Source: Arthrobacter sp. zg-Y919
GTDB lineage: Bacteria; Actinomycetota; Actinomycetes; Actinomycetales; Micrococcaceae
Assembly (NCBI RefSeq): GCF_030142045.1
Contig: NZ_CP126242.1
Span: 124,001-188,000 of the forward strand
Direction: 5' to 3'
Length of the DNA: 64,000 bases
This document shows, piece after piece, positions 51,314 to 59,282 of this stretch (position 1 is the first letter of the stretch; the number at the start of each line of letters is the position of its first letter). Both the position numbers and the translations under genes were made by a program. Under the pieces are notes generated by a model. That model worked only from the letters and a program-made list of their open reading frames with translations. It did not search any database and was not told the origin of the DNA.

Positions 51314-52649
51314 GGGTTGTCTCCTCCAGGAAGTGGACGGCAGGCGCGGCTGTGAAGCCCTGGTCATCGGCGGCCGCCGTCAGTGCCGAGTCCAGGTCCC
51401 AGAGGATATCCGCCAGGTCTTCCAGCCCTACGGAAATGCGGATCAGGTCCTCGGGAACACCGGCACTGGGGAGCTGCTCCGGTGAGAGCTGCTGATGGGT
51501 GGTGGACCCCGGATGGATCACCAGGGTGCGGGAATCACCCACGTTGGCCAGGTGCGAGGCCAGCTGCAGCGACTCAATGAAGGTCTGCCCCGCCGCCCGG
51601 CCGCCCCGGACCCCGAAACTGAACACGGAGCCGGGTCCCTTGGGCAGATATTTGCGGGCCCGCGCGTAGTGCGGATGGGAGGGCAGGCCTGCATAACTGA
51701 CCCAGGACACCCGCGGATCAGCTTCGAGCCATTCGGCCACGGCCTGGGCGTTGCGCAGGTGTTCATCCAGGCGCTGGGCCAGGGTCTCCACCCCCTGCAG
51801 CAGCGCAAAAGCGGAGGTGGCACTGAGGGCGGGACCAATATCGCGCAGCTGTTCGGACCGCAGTTTGGTCAGGAAGCCGTATTCGCCGAAGTTCCCCCAC
51901 CAGGAAATGTTCCCGTAGCTGGGGACCGGCTCGGTCATGGCGGGGAATTTGCCGTTGCCCCAGTCGAAGCGGCCGCTTTCCACAACGACGCCGCCCAGCG
52001 TGGTGCCGTGCCCGCCCAGGAACTTCGTGGCGGAATGGATAACGATGTCCGCGCCGTGGGCGAACGGTTGAACCAGGTACGGAGTACTCAGGGTGGCATC
52101 CAGGATCAGCGGCACACCGGCGTCGTGGGCCACCCGTGCCAGCGCCTCAATATCGGTAACCTCGCCGCTGGGGTTGGCGACGACCTCCGCATAGACCGCC
52201 TTGGTGTTTTCCTGCACCGCGGCGGCGTAGTCCGCCGGATCGGTGCCCGGGACGAAGGTGGTATCGATCCCGAACCGGCGGAGGGTCACGTCCAGTTGCG
52301 TGAGCGTGCCGCCGTAAAGCTGGGCGGACGCGACAATGTGGTCCCCGGCGGAGCAGAGCGCCGCGAAGGTAATGAATTCCGCAGACATGCCCGACGCCGT
52401 TGCCACCGCTCCGATCCCGCCCTCCAGGGAGGCGATGCGCTCCTCGAACGCGGCGACGGTGGGGTTGCCGATCCGCGAGTAGATGTTGCCGTACTTCTGG
52501 AGCGAAAACAGGTTGGCGGCGTCGGCGGTGTCCTTGAAGACGAACGACGTCGACTGGTAGATGGGAACGGCGCGGGCACCGTGCAGGGCATCGGGGGTGC
52601 CGCCTGCGTGCAGGGCACGCGTGCGGAAACCGAACTGGTGGTCGCTCAT
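51303..52649 (-). CDS. metY: O-acetylhomoserine aminocarboxypropyltransferase (sulfhydrylase)
   Basis: A 448-residue PLP enzyme making homocysteine (or methionine) from O-acetylhomoserine and sulfide. FRTRALHAGGTPDALHGARAVPIYQSTSFVF opens it; YSRIGNPTVAAFEERIASLEGG near residue 57 and HSATKFLGGHGTTLGGVVVESG near 205 hold the PLP lysine; SSFSFGVRGG-like and RTLVIHPGSTTHQQLSPEQ near 375 close it. The ATG at 52649 follows AAGGATTCC. It is coupled to the CoA-binding gene. No SAM riboswitch is seen in its own 125-base upstream gap. Confidence 0.95.
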   Translation of the reverse strand: MSDHQFGFRTRALHAGGTPDALHGARAVPIYQSTSFVFKDTADAANLFSLQKYGNIYSRIGNPTVAAFEERIASLEGGIGAVATASGMSAEFITFAALCSAGDHIVASAQLYGGTLTQLDVTLRRFGIDTTFVPGTDPADYAAAVQENTKAVYAEVVANPSGEVTDIEALARVAHDAGVPLILDATLSTPYLVQPFAHGADIVIHSATKFLGGHGTTLGGVVVESGRFDWGNGKFPAMTEPVPSYGNISWWGNFGEYGFLTKLRSEQLRDIGPALSATSAFALLQGVETLAQRLDEHLRNAQAVAEWLEADPRVSWVSYAGLPSHPHYARARKYLPKGPGSVFSFGVRGGRAAGQTFIESLQLASHLANVGDSRTLVIHPGSTTHQQLSPEQLPSAGVPEDLIRISVGLEDLADILWDLDSALTAAADDQGFTAAPAVHFLEETTHVR

Positions 52650-52774
52650 GGGAAAGGAATCCTTCCTCGGGTGGTGCCGGACGGAATCGGGCCCGCCCCC
52701 GTTGTGCTTCGGGGTGGGCATGGGTTTAGGTTGCTGTCAGGGACGCGGGCGCCGCAGGCACTCAGGAGGCCGGA

Positions 52775-53038
52775 GTGGACGAATACGTGATTGTCATCGA
52801 GACGGGCTACAAGCTGGCCTCCGCCGCCCACCGGGTGATCTACACCGAGCCGATGGCACGGGCGGAGGCCACCCGGCTGTTCCTGGACCTGATGGCCGGC
52901 CAGCGTGAGGACCTGCTGCCCGGCCGGCTGGACAGCACAATCCTGGAGGTCTCGCCCACCGAATTCCTGCAGGTCCACCAGGCCATGGGCGGCTCGGTGG
53001 TGATGGACCGGGTCACGCTGACCCGCCGCCTGCACTGA
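52775..53038 (+). CDS. small conserved hypothetical protein
   Basis: An 87-residue soluble protein (MDEYVIVIETGYKLASAAHRVIYTEPMARAEATRLFLDLMAG...). The GTG start has AGGAGG five bases upstream, which strongly supports translation. No family is recognised. It is divergent from metY and convergent with the sulfonate permease gene. Pattern is strand-helix-helix-strand-helix, possibly a small dimeric alpha/beta protein. Confidence 0.75.
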   Translation: MDEYVIVIETGYKLASAAHRVIYTEPMARAEATRLFLDLMAGQREDLLPGRLDSTILEVSPTEFLQVHQAMGGSVVMDRVTLTRRLH

Positions 53039-53067
53039 CCGGGCGGCCGCAGCTGTAGCTGCCGCAC

Positions 53068-53910
53068 TCAGGCCCATCTCCGCACCGCCCGCCGCTCGGC
53101 GATTCCCAGCAGGGCATCCGTGGCCTTGCCGATGACGGCCAGCGCAATGATGGCGAGGAACATGCGGTCCGTCCGCCCGTTGTTCTGCGAGTCCATCAGC
53201 AGGAACCCCAGTCCCATCGAGGACGCAATCAGTTCCGCCGCCACCAGGAACAACCAGGACTGGGCGAGCGCAAGCCGCAGGCCGGAGAAGACCGCCGGTA
53301 CCACGGCCGGGAGCTGCACGGTGGTCAGCAGCTTCACGCCGCGGAGCCCGAAGGCCCGGGCCGCCTCCACCAGGTTCCGGTCAACATGCCGCAGGGCCAG
53401 GGCCACTGTGGTGAAGACCGGGAAGAAGGCTCCGATGGTGATCAGCGTGATTTTGGAGTCCTCGCCGATCTTCATCCACAGGATCAGCAGCGGCACCCAC
53501 GCCAGGGATGGAACTGCCCGAAGCGCTCCAATCGCCGGTCCCAGCAGCGCGTCGGCCAGCCGGGACAGGCCGAGCAGGGCACCCAGCACCAGTCCGAGCG
53601 CGGAGCCGAGGGCAAAACCGGTCAGCACGCGCTGGGTGGAGATGGCGATGTGGGTGCCGAGCTGGCCGCGCCGCACCAGATCCGCAGCCGCCTCATAGAC
53701 CGCGCCGGGGGAGGGAAGCTGCACGGCGCTGAAAATCCCCGCGGCGGCGGTCAACTGCCAGGCCGTGAGCAGCAGAGCCGGGACCAGTAAACCCAGGCCG
53801 AGCCGTGGAAGCCACCGGCCCAGCCGGGCCCCCGCCGGCGCCCCTGCGGCCCGGGTTGCTCCGGCCCGGGTGGCCGGGGCGGTAACCGGGGCGGCAGCAG
53901 GGGTGCTCAC
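53068..53910 (-). CDS. ssuC: ABC transporter permease, sulfonate/taurine type
   Basis: A 280-residue inner-membrane permease with six helices. LGLLVPALLLTAWQLTAAAG starts the membrane domain; the EAA loop is RNLVEAARAFGLRGVKLLTTVQLPAVVPAVFSGLRLALAQSWL near residue 175; VPSLAWVPLLILWMKIGEDSKITLI is typical of SsuC/TauC. An Ala/Pro-rich N-terminal tail of 30 residues precedes it. The GTG overlaps the binding-protein stop (GTGA). Third gene of ssuB-ssuA-ssuC. Confidence 0.92.
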   Translation of the reverse strand: MSTPAAAPVTAPATRAGATRAAGAPAGARLGRWLPRLGLGLLVPALLLTAWQLTAAAGIFSAVQLPSPGAVYEAAADLVRRGQLGTHIAISTQRVLTGFALGSALGLVLGALLGLSRLADALLGPAIGALRAVPSLAWVPLLILWMKIGEDSKITLITIGAFFPVFTTVALALRHVDRNLVEAARAFGLRGVKLLTTVQLPAVVPAVFSGLRLALAQSWLFLVAAELIASSMGLGFLLMDSQNNGRTDRMFLAIIALAVIGKATDALLGIAERRAVRRWA

Positions 53911-54962
53911 GAGGAGGCTCCGAGCGCATCCGGGTCAGCATTCCGCACATAGGAGTCCTCCAGGAGGCTGTCCAGGGCCTCGTCAATCTGCTCCTGGCTG
54001 GCCACATCCCCGGTCTCCACCAGTGTGGGGCCGATCTTCGCCAGGACGCTGCGCTGCGCCGCGCCGGGGGCCGGCTCAACGTCGAGGTTGCTGCGTTCCA
54101 GGATCACCGTCTTGGCGACGGAGGGATCCAGCCCGGCCACCTCGGCCAGGATCCGGGCAGTTTCGTCCGGGTTCTCCGCTGCCCAGGCGCGGGCTTTTTC
54201 ATACGCGTTGACCACGGCCTGGGCCTGCTCGGGGTCCTCATCCAGGAAGGATTCGTTGGCCGCGAGCAGGCCGTAGGTGTTGAAGTCCAGGTTGCGGTAG
54301 GCCAGCCGGGCACCGTTCTGCTCGGCGTCGGCCATGATCGGGTCCAGTCCGGCCCACGCGTCCACCGATCCGTTGTCCAGGGCGGTGCGGCCGTCGGCAT
54401 GCTGGAGTTGTTCCACGGTGACGTCGGAGAGGCTCAGGCCCGCTTCGTCCAGGGCCTGGACCAGGAAGAAGTACGGGTCCGTACCCTTGGTCGCGGCGAC
54501 GGATTTGCCCGCCAGATCCGCCACCGAGGTGATTCCGGAATCGGGGCCCACCACCAGGGCTGACCATTCCGGCTGGGAGAACACGTCGATGGCCTTGATC
54601 GGGGAACCGTTGGCGCGGTTAAGCAGTGCTGCGGAACCGGCGGTTGAACCGACGTCGATGGCGCCTGAACGCAGGTTTTCGTTGGCCTTGTTCGAGCCGG
54701 CGGACTGGACCCACTCCACCGTGACTCCCTCATCCGCCAAGCCGTCCTCCAACCAGCCCTGGTCCTTGATGATCAGGCTCAGCGGGTTGTAGGTGGCGAA
54801 GTCGAGGGTCAGGGTTCCGCCGTTGGTCTCCTGCACGGCGGAGGTAGCGGTGGAGTCCTCGCCGGCAACGCATCCATTGAGGGTGAGGGCGGCGACGGCG
54901 GCGGCGGCCGCTGCGAAAGCTCTGGGGTGCCGCGGGAGGGGTCGGGAAGAAGTGCTGGTCAT
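53907..54962 (-). CDS. ssuA: ABC transporter substrate-binding lipoprotein, sulfonate type
   Basis: A 351-residue exported lipoprotein. The signal peptide ends in LTLNGC (lipidated Cys near residue 31). GTLTLDFATYNPLSLIIKDQGWLEDGLADEGVTVEWVQSAGSNKANENLRSGAIDVGSTAGSAALLNRANGSPIKAIDVFS matches SsuA-type proteins. SVAATKGTDPYFFLVQALDEAGLSLSDVTVEQLQHADGRTALDNGSVDAWAGLDPI continues the fold. Middle gene of the operon, 124 bases after ssuB. The ligand is probably an aliphatic sulfonate, inferred from family and the SAM riboswitch. Confidence 0.9.
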   Translation of the reverse strand: MTSTSSRPLPRHPRAFAAAAAAVAALTLNGCVAGEDSTATSAVQETNGGTLTLDFATYNPLSLIIKDQGWLEDGLADEGVTVEWVQSAGSNKANENLRSGAIDVGSTAGSAALLNRANGSPIKAIDVFSQPEWSALVVGPDSGITSVADLAGKSVAATKGTDPYFFLVQALDEAGLSLSDVTVEQLQHADGRTALDNGSVDAWAGLDPIMADAEQNGARLAYRNLDFNTYGLLAANESFLDEDPEQAQAVVNAYEKARAWAAENPDETARILAEVAGLDPSVAKTVILERSNLDVEPAPGAAQRSVLAKIGPTLVETGDVASQEQIDEALDSLLEDSYVRNADPDALGASS

Positions 54963-55086
54963 GGGGATTCCTTAGGGGAGCAGGGTGCACTGAGGGCACC
55001 CGGGGGCTGAAAGGGGGTAGGTGGAGACAGTTCCGCCCTCACACGGGCAGGGGGATACCCGCTCGGGGGAGAGCTTCGGGGGAGTG

Positions 55087-55914
55087 CTAGTGGCGCTCGA
55101 CGCCCAGGAGGGTGAGGAGCTCGCCGCGCATTCGGGCCAGCTCCGCCGAGGCGCGGTCCCGCGGACGGGAGCCCGGGACGGTGACGACGTCGGTGATGGT
55201 GGCACCGGGGGTGCCGTCTTCGGTCCCGAGGACGATAATGCGGTCAGCCAGCTGCAGGGCTTCATCCACGTCATGGGTGACCAGGAGGACGGTGGCAGGC
55301 GCCGCCCGGTGCAGGGCGAGGAGCAGGTCCTGCATCTTCAGCCGGGTCAGCGCATCCAGGGCGCCGAAGGGTTCATCCAGCAGCAGGACCCCCGGTTCAC
55401 GTGCCAGTGCCCGGGCAAGCGAGGTCCGCTGGGCCATGCCTCCGGACACCGCCCGGGGCCGGTGCTTGGCGAACGGTGCCAGCCCCACCAGGTCCAGGAG
55501 TTCGGCAACCTTGGCTTTCCCCCGCTTGGCGCTCGCGGACTTAGGCAGCCCGATCGCGATGTTGGCCTGGAGGGTCTGCCACGGCAGCAGACGCGGCTCC
55601 TGGAAGGCGACGGCGCAGCGGTCGTCGATTCCGCGGACGGACTCGCCATCAATCTGGATGCTGCCGGCGGTGGGCAGGTCCAGGCCGGCTGCGGCCCGCA
55701 GCAAGGTGGACTTGCCGCAGCCGCTCGGACCCAGGATGGCCAGCACCTCCCCCGGATGGACCTCGAAGGTGATGTCCCGGAGGACAACGTGTTCATCCGG
55801 GCCGGAACCGAAACTGCGGCCGAGTCCGGCGAACCGGACAGGCAGGGCGGCGCCGGAGGGAGCAGCGGGTCCGGTGCCGGAAGCGGACGTGGAAGAGGGC
55901 AATACTGCGGTCAT
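55087..55914 (-). CDS. ssuB: ABC transporter ATP-binding protein, sulfonate type
   Basis: A 275-residue ATPase. LAILGPSGCGKSTLLRAAAGLDLPTAGSI near residue 62 is Walker A; VSGGMAQRTSLARALA near 158 the signature; LLLDEPFGALDALTRLKMQDLL near 180 Walker B; LLVTHDVDEALQLADRIIVL near 212 the switch region. The Gln-loop reads FQEPRLLPWQTL, characteristic of SsuB/TauB/NrtD. The ATG has GGAG seven bases upstream, and that GGAG overlaps the closing helix of a SAM riboswitch. First gene of the operon. Confidence 0.93.
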   Translation of the reverse strand: MTAVLPSSTSASGTGPAAPSGAALPVRFAGLGRSFGSGPDEHVVLRDITFEVHPGEVLAILGPSGCGKSTLLRAAAGLDLPTAGSIQIDGESVRGIDDRCAVAFQEPRLLPWQTLQANIAIGLPKSASAKRGKAKVAELLDLVGLAPFAKHRPRAVSGGMAQRTSLARALAREPGVLLLDEPFGALDALTRLKMQDLLLALHRAAPATVLLVTHDVDEALQLADRIIVLGTEDGTPGATITDVVTVPGSRPRDRASAELARMRGELLTLLGVERH

Positions 55915-55923
55915 AGAAACACT

Positions 55924-56082
55924 CCATCGATCCTGGCAGTAGCACCCTACGGAAGGTGTCCTGAGCCGGGGTAACGGCTTCCTGCGACACCAGCCTCGCT
56001 ATTGCCGCGCCTCAAGGAGGAGATGCGGCAACCAGGGTTGCTGCGGCTTCATCGATCCAGGTCTCTCAGCCGCTCGGGATGG
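55924..56082 (-). promoter_or_regulatory. SAM-I (S-box) riboswitch
   Basis: Read on the minus strand: P1 5' strand CCATC (56082-56078), then GAGCGGCTGAGAGACCTGG, GATCGATGAAGCCGCAGCAACC, which are the kink-turn and P2 of SAM-I, a P3/P4 region, GGGTGCTACTGCC, and P1 3' strand GATGG (55928-55924). The conserved GAxGAxxCxxxGCAACC and GGTGCTAxTxCC cores are recognisable. The 3' P1 strand shares two bases with the GGAG ribosome site of ssuB, so SAM binding should block translation. No terminator hairpin is evident. Confidence 0.85.
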
Positions 56083-56300
56083 TCAAGGACTACTAAACTC
56101 CGGAACGGCGGATCCGACAACCCCCTGCAGGTGGCCCCGGTTCACATAAAGAAATGTTCGACGCCGGCACTGCCGGGCAGGGGCATTGACCTCCCGCGGC
56201 GGCGGCTCCTAGTTTTGATGCAGGGTGTGGATGGAGTGGCTTAGCGTCCGGCACCCGGCTCTTCCCAGCGTCTTCCCCCAAAAAAGAGCAGGAGCCTGCC

Positions 56301-56918
56301 ATGGAATCAGCCTCGGGTGCCTCCGGAATGGTGACGTCCGCTGACGGAACCCCCATTGCCTGGTCACGGCAGGGAAGCGGCCCGCCGCTGGCGATCGTGG
56401 GCCCGCTCCTGGCGCACCGGAGCAGCCCCGCCACGGTGGTCCTTGCGGACGCCCTTTCGCGGAACCACACCGTCTACACCTATGACCGGCGGGGAATCGG
56501 GGAAAGCGGCATGGGCGAGGAATACACCGCGGAATCCGACGTCGACGACCTGCTCGCCGTCCTCCAGGTAGCGGGAGAATCGACCGATCTCTACGGCTTT
56601 GATGAGGGGGCGTTCCTTGCCCTGCGGGCGGCGGAGGAGTCCACGGTGGTCAGCAGGGTGGTGGCCCTGGAGCCAACCCTTTCGCTGGCCGACGGGGAGG
56701 ATGAACTGATGGTCCTGCAGAGTGAGATCGAGGGCCTCAGCGGCGTCCGCATCCCTGTCTTGGTGATGGCAGGGAGCAGCAGCGGCGATGACACCCAGGA
56801 CCTGGCGCGGCAGACGGCCGACGCACTGGATTCCGGCGAGTTCCTGCTGGTCGAGTCGGACACCACGGGCATCCCGGACGCAGTACTTGCCGAGGCCATC
56901 GAGTCCTTCCTGGATTAA
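56301..56918 (+). CDS. alpha/beta-hydrolase fold protein lacking the catalytic serine
   Basis: A 205-residue protein of the alpha/beta-hydrolase fold. VTSADGTPIAWSRQGSGPPLAIVGPLLAHR and HTVYTYDRRGIGESG (residues about 10-75) are typical. The nucleophile elbow reads YGFDEGAFLAL, with Asp101 where Ser is expected, and the usual late histidine is replaced (VESDTTGIPDAV). It is therefore probably not a serine hydrolase; an aspartate nucleophile as in dehalogenases or epoxide hydrolases would still need the missing histidine. It is also shorter than active relatives (about 260). Confidence 0.8.
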   Translation: MESASGASGMVTSADGTPIAWSRQGSGPPLAIVGPLLAHRSSPATVVLADALSRNHTVYTYDRRGIGESGMGEEYTAESDVDDLLAVLQVAGESTDLYGFDEGAFLALRAAEESTVVSRVVALEPTLSLADGEDELMVLQSEIEGLSGVRIPVLVMAGSSSGDDTQDLARQTADALDSGEFLLVESDTTGIPDAVLAEAIESFLD

Positions 56919-56958
56919 GCTGGATGTCTCACTCCGGCTCCCGGCAAAGGAAGAACCT

Positions 56959-57378
56959 GTGGCACACGTCAACGACCCTGCGGTAATCGAACGGCTGCTT
57001 CGGAACAAGGGCGCCCGGTGGGCGGTGGTGGGCCTGTCCAACAACCCGCTCCGTCCCGCCGTCGGCGTCTCCCGCTTCATTCAGGACCACCTGGGCATGG
57101 AAATCATCCCGGTAAGCCTGAAGGGGGACGAGGTCCACGGCAACAAGGGGTACCGCCGGCTCAGCGAGATTCCCGGCAGCGTCGACGTGGTGGACTGCTT
57201 CGTAAACTCCGCCCGGGTGGGGGACATCGTGGACCAGGCCATTGAAGCGGGTGCCAAGGCCGTCTGGCTGCAGCTCGGCGTGGTGGATGAAGCCGCCGCC
57301 GCACGTGCCGCGGCGGCGGGGCTCGACGTCGTTATGAACGCCTGCCCGGTGATTGAGGCCCCGCGCTTCGGACTGTAG
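56959..57378 (+). CDS. CoA-binding domain protein, second copy
   Basis: A 139-residue Rossmann protein of the YccU type. RWAVVGLSNNPLRPAVGVSRFIQDHLGMEIIPVS is the cofactor-binding region; GYRRLSEIPGSVDVVDCFVNSARVGDIVDQAIEAGAKAVWLQLGVVDEAAAARAAAAGLDVVMNACPVIEAPRFGL completes it. The GTG follows AAAGGAAGAACCT. It is a paralogue of the gene at 50807, about 6 kb away, but shorter at both ends. It lies 40 bases after the pseudo-hydrolase gene on the same strand. Confidence 0.88.
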   Translation: MAHVNDPAVIERLLRNKGARWAVVGLSNNPLRPAVGVSRFIQDHLGMEIIPVSLKGDEVHGNKGYRRLSEIPGSVDVVDCFVNSARVGDIVDQAIEAGAKAVWLQLGVVDEAAAARAAAAGLDVVMNACPVIEAPRFGL

Positions 57379-57380
57379 GC

Positions 57381-58214
57381 CTACAGTTTGGCGAACCGGG
57401 CCCGGATGATCCCCATGTAGAGCCCGTAAAGGATCAGCCCGATTCCCACGGCGGCCAGTGCCACAACACCGAAAGGCTGGCCGCGGAGCGTATGCAGCGC
57501 ACCGTCCAGGCCCGTGGATTGCGCCGGATCCGCATGCACGGCGGCCAGCGTCAGCAGCACGCCGAGGATGCCCAGCGAGACTCCCTTGGCGATGAAGCCT
57601 GCCACGCCGGTGACGTCCACCGCCTTCGACCAGATACCTCCGGGGATGCCCGTCAGTTTCCGCCGGAAGCGCCGGGTGGCTCCCTTGAAGATGAAGTAAC
57701 CGCCGATCCCCACCACGACCAGGCCGGTCAGGCCCAGCAGCCACTGGCCGGCCGGCACCGACAAGAGGCGCGCAGTCCAGTTGACCGAGGACGAGCTGCC
57801 GCTATTGCTGCCGCGGCCAAGGGCAAAGGTGGCGAAAGTGGTGCCGACGGCTGCGTACACGAGCACCTGTCCCGCGTTAGACGCCCGGTCCTTCCACAAC
57901 TCCTTGTCCCGGAGCTGCTTTCCAGCCAGGAAAATCCGGCTCAGCTGGAACAGTGCCAGGGCGTAGCAGCCGAGGAAACAGAACCAGACCAGCGCGTAGC
58001 CCGCGGGCTGTGCGGCCACGGCGGCGACGGCGCCGCTGGTGTCCGCGTTGCCGGGATCTCCGGCATTGATCCGCAGGGCGAGCACCCCGATGACGACGTG
58101 CAGGATTCCGCTCGCCACGTAGCCTGCGCGCGCAAACCGCTCGAAGGCCTTGGAGCCTGCGGCACGCTCCGCTGCCCCGCTTACGGACCTGCCACTGTGC
58201 TTGATCTGGTTCAA
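57381..58214 (-). CDS. DUF1206 membrane protein
   Basis: A 277-residue integral membrane protein with three DUF1206 repeats, each of two helices: FERFARAGYVASGILHVVIGVLALRI, SNAGQVLVYAAVGTTFATFAL and DVTGVAGFIAKGVSLGILGVLLTLAAV. A repeated G-(Y/F)-x-(A/S)-(K/S)-G pattern starts each unit. Function unknown. The start is a TTG at 58214 with GGAGG nine bases upstream; the longer open frame upstream overlaps the divergent gene and has no such site. It converges on the CoA-binding gene. Confidence 0.87.
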   Translation of the reverse strand: MNQIKHSGRSVSGAAERAAGSKAFERFARAGYVASGILHVVIGVLALRINAGDPGNADTSGAVAAVAAQPAGYALVWFCFLGCYALALFQLSRIFLAGKQLRDKELWKDRASNAGQVLVYAAVGTTFATFALGRGSNSGSSSSVNWTARLLSVPAGQWLLGLTGLVVVGIGGYFIFKGATRRFRRKLTGIPGGIWSKAVDVTGVAGFIAKGVSLGILGVLLTLAAVHADPAQSTGLDGALHTLRGQPFGVVALAAVGIGLILYGLYMGIIRARFAKL

Positions 58215-58329
58215 ACCGTTAGTCCTCCGCTGTTCTGCCGGACGCCCCGGCGGTACCCGATCTCCCAATCCTGCCATCTGCCCGGCCGGAGCGGTGCCAT
58301 GACGGGGCCTGCGGCGATAGGATTCCGGC

Positions 58330-58716
58330 ATGGACGCAGGTGAACTTCGGCAGTTGTGCCTGGCCCTGCCGGGAAGCTTTGAAGATTTTCCCTTCGGCCC
58401 GGAGTCCTCGGTCTTCAAGGTCAGGGCTGCGGGTGGGAAAGCGAAAATGTTCGCCCTGACGGAGCTTGACGGTGAGCCCCTGATGATCAGCCTGAAATGC
58501 GAGCCCGAACTGGCGCTGCAGCTTCGCGCCGCACACCCGGAGATTACCGGGGCCTGGCATATGAACAAGACGCACTGGAACCAGGTGGAGGTTGCTTCCG
58601 GTCTGCCGCACGGCATGATCCGGGACATGGTGGAGGACTCCTATGACCTGGTGGTGGCTTCGCTGCCGCGCAGGGACCGGGAGTCGCTGGCCTGGAAGGG
58701 CCTGGCCGGCGGATGA
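58330..58716 (+). CDS. MmcQ/YjbR family protein
   Basis: A 128-residue protein. MDAGELRQLCLALPGSFEDFPFGPESSVFKV, KMFALTELDGEPLMISLKCEPELALQLRAAHPEITGAWHMNKTHWNQVEV and IRDMVEDSYDLVVASLPRRDR match the CyaY-like MmcQ/YjbR fold, described as a DNA-binding protein of uncertain role. The ATG lies six bases after TAGGAT, so it is probably leaderless. Its stop overlaps the DUF1990 start (ATGA). Confidence 0.9.
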   Translation: MDAGELRQLCLALPGSFEDFPFGPESSVFKVRAAGGKAKMFALTELDGEPLMISLKCEPELALQLRAAHPEITGAWHMNKTHWNQVEVASGLPHGMIRDMVEDSYDLVVASLPRRDRESLAWKGLAGG

Positions 58717-59282
58717 GGGGTGGCCTTACCTACGGCGAGCCGGGGCGGACCGAGCGGCCATATCCTGAGCCGATGACGGACCGTTGGCCGCCGGGCTACC
58801 GGCTTGTGCTGCGCAAGGAGGAGCTGGACGTTCCCGACCCGCAGGCCGGGTTCCTCCGGCTCACCAACGGGCTGCTCGACTGGGACCTGCACCGACGGGC
58901 GGGACTGCGCGTGGCCGCCGGAACACCCCGGGCAGCGCCGGGGGTGGAGATGGCCTCCGGAGTGGGACTGTGGCGGGTGCGTTACTACGCGCCGTGCCGG
59001 GTCATCTGGGCGTCGGAGGCGGTGCTGGACGACGGCGGCGCTCCGGTCCACGGGCAGCGCAGCGGTTTTGGCTACGGCACCCTGCCGGGACATCCCGAAA
59101 GTGGTGAAGAGGGTTTTTACGCCGAACTCGACGGGGACGGACGGCTGTTTTTCCGGATCGCCGCGTACAGCCGTCCGGGCAGCCGGCTGGTGCGTGCCGC
59201 CAACCCGGTGAATGTGCGGGTGCAGCGGTTTTACACCAACCGGTACTTCGCCGCCGCCTACGGCGTGGCGTCGGGGAGCTGA
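58713..59282 (+). CDS. DUF1990 family protein
   Basis: A 189-residue protein. LTYGEPGRTE at the start, LRLTNGLLDWDLHRRAGLRV, FGYGTLPGHPESGEEGFYAEL and VQRFYTNRYFAAAYGVA near the end fit DUF1990, a family of unknown function in actinobacteria and plants. The ATG overlaps the previous stop (ATGA), and the family N-terminal motif begins right after it, which decides the start. The last 25 bases overlap the convergent GNAT gene. Confidence 0.88.
   Translation: MRGGLTYGEPGRTERPYPEPMTDRWPPGYRLVLRKEELDVPDPQAGFLRLTNGLLDWDLHRRAGLRVAAGTPRAAPGVEMASGVGLWRVRYYAPCRVIWASEAVLDDGGAPVHGQRSGFGYGTLPGHPESGEEGFYAELDGDGRLFFRIAAYSRPGSRLVRAANPVNVRVQRFYTNRYFAAAYGVASGS

Noticed and set aside
52650..52774. Possible SAM riboswitch before metY
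   Set aside because: The 125-base gap contains none of the S-box core motifs seen before ssuB.
59258..59282. 25-base antisense overlap of the DUF1990 and GNAT genes
   Set aside because: Short convergent 3' overlaps are common in dense actinobacterial genomes and give no sign of special regulation.
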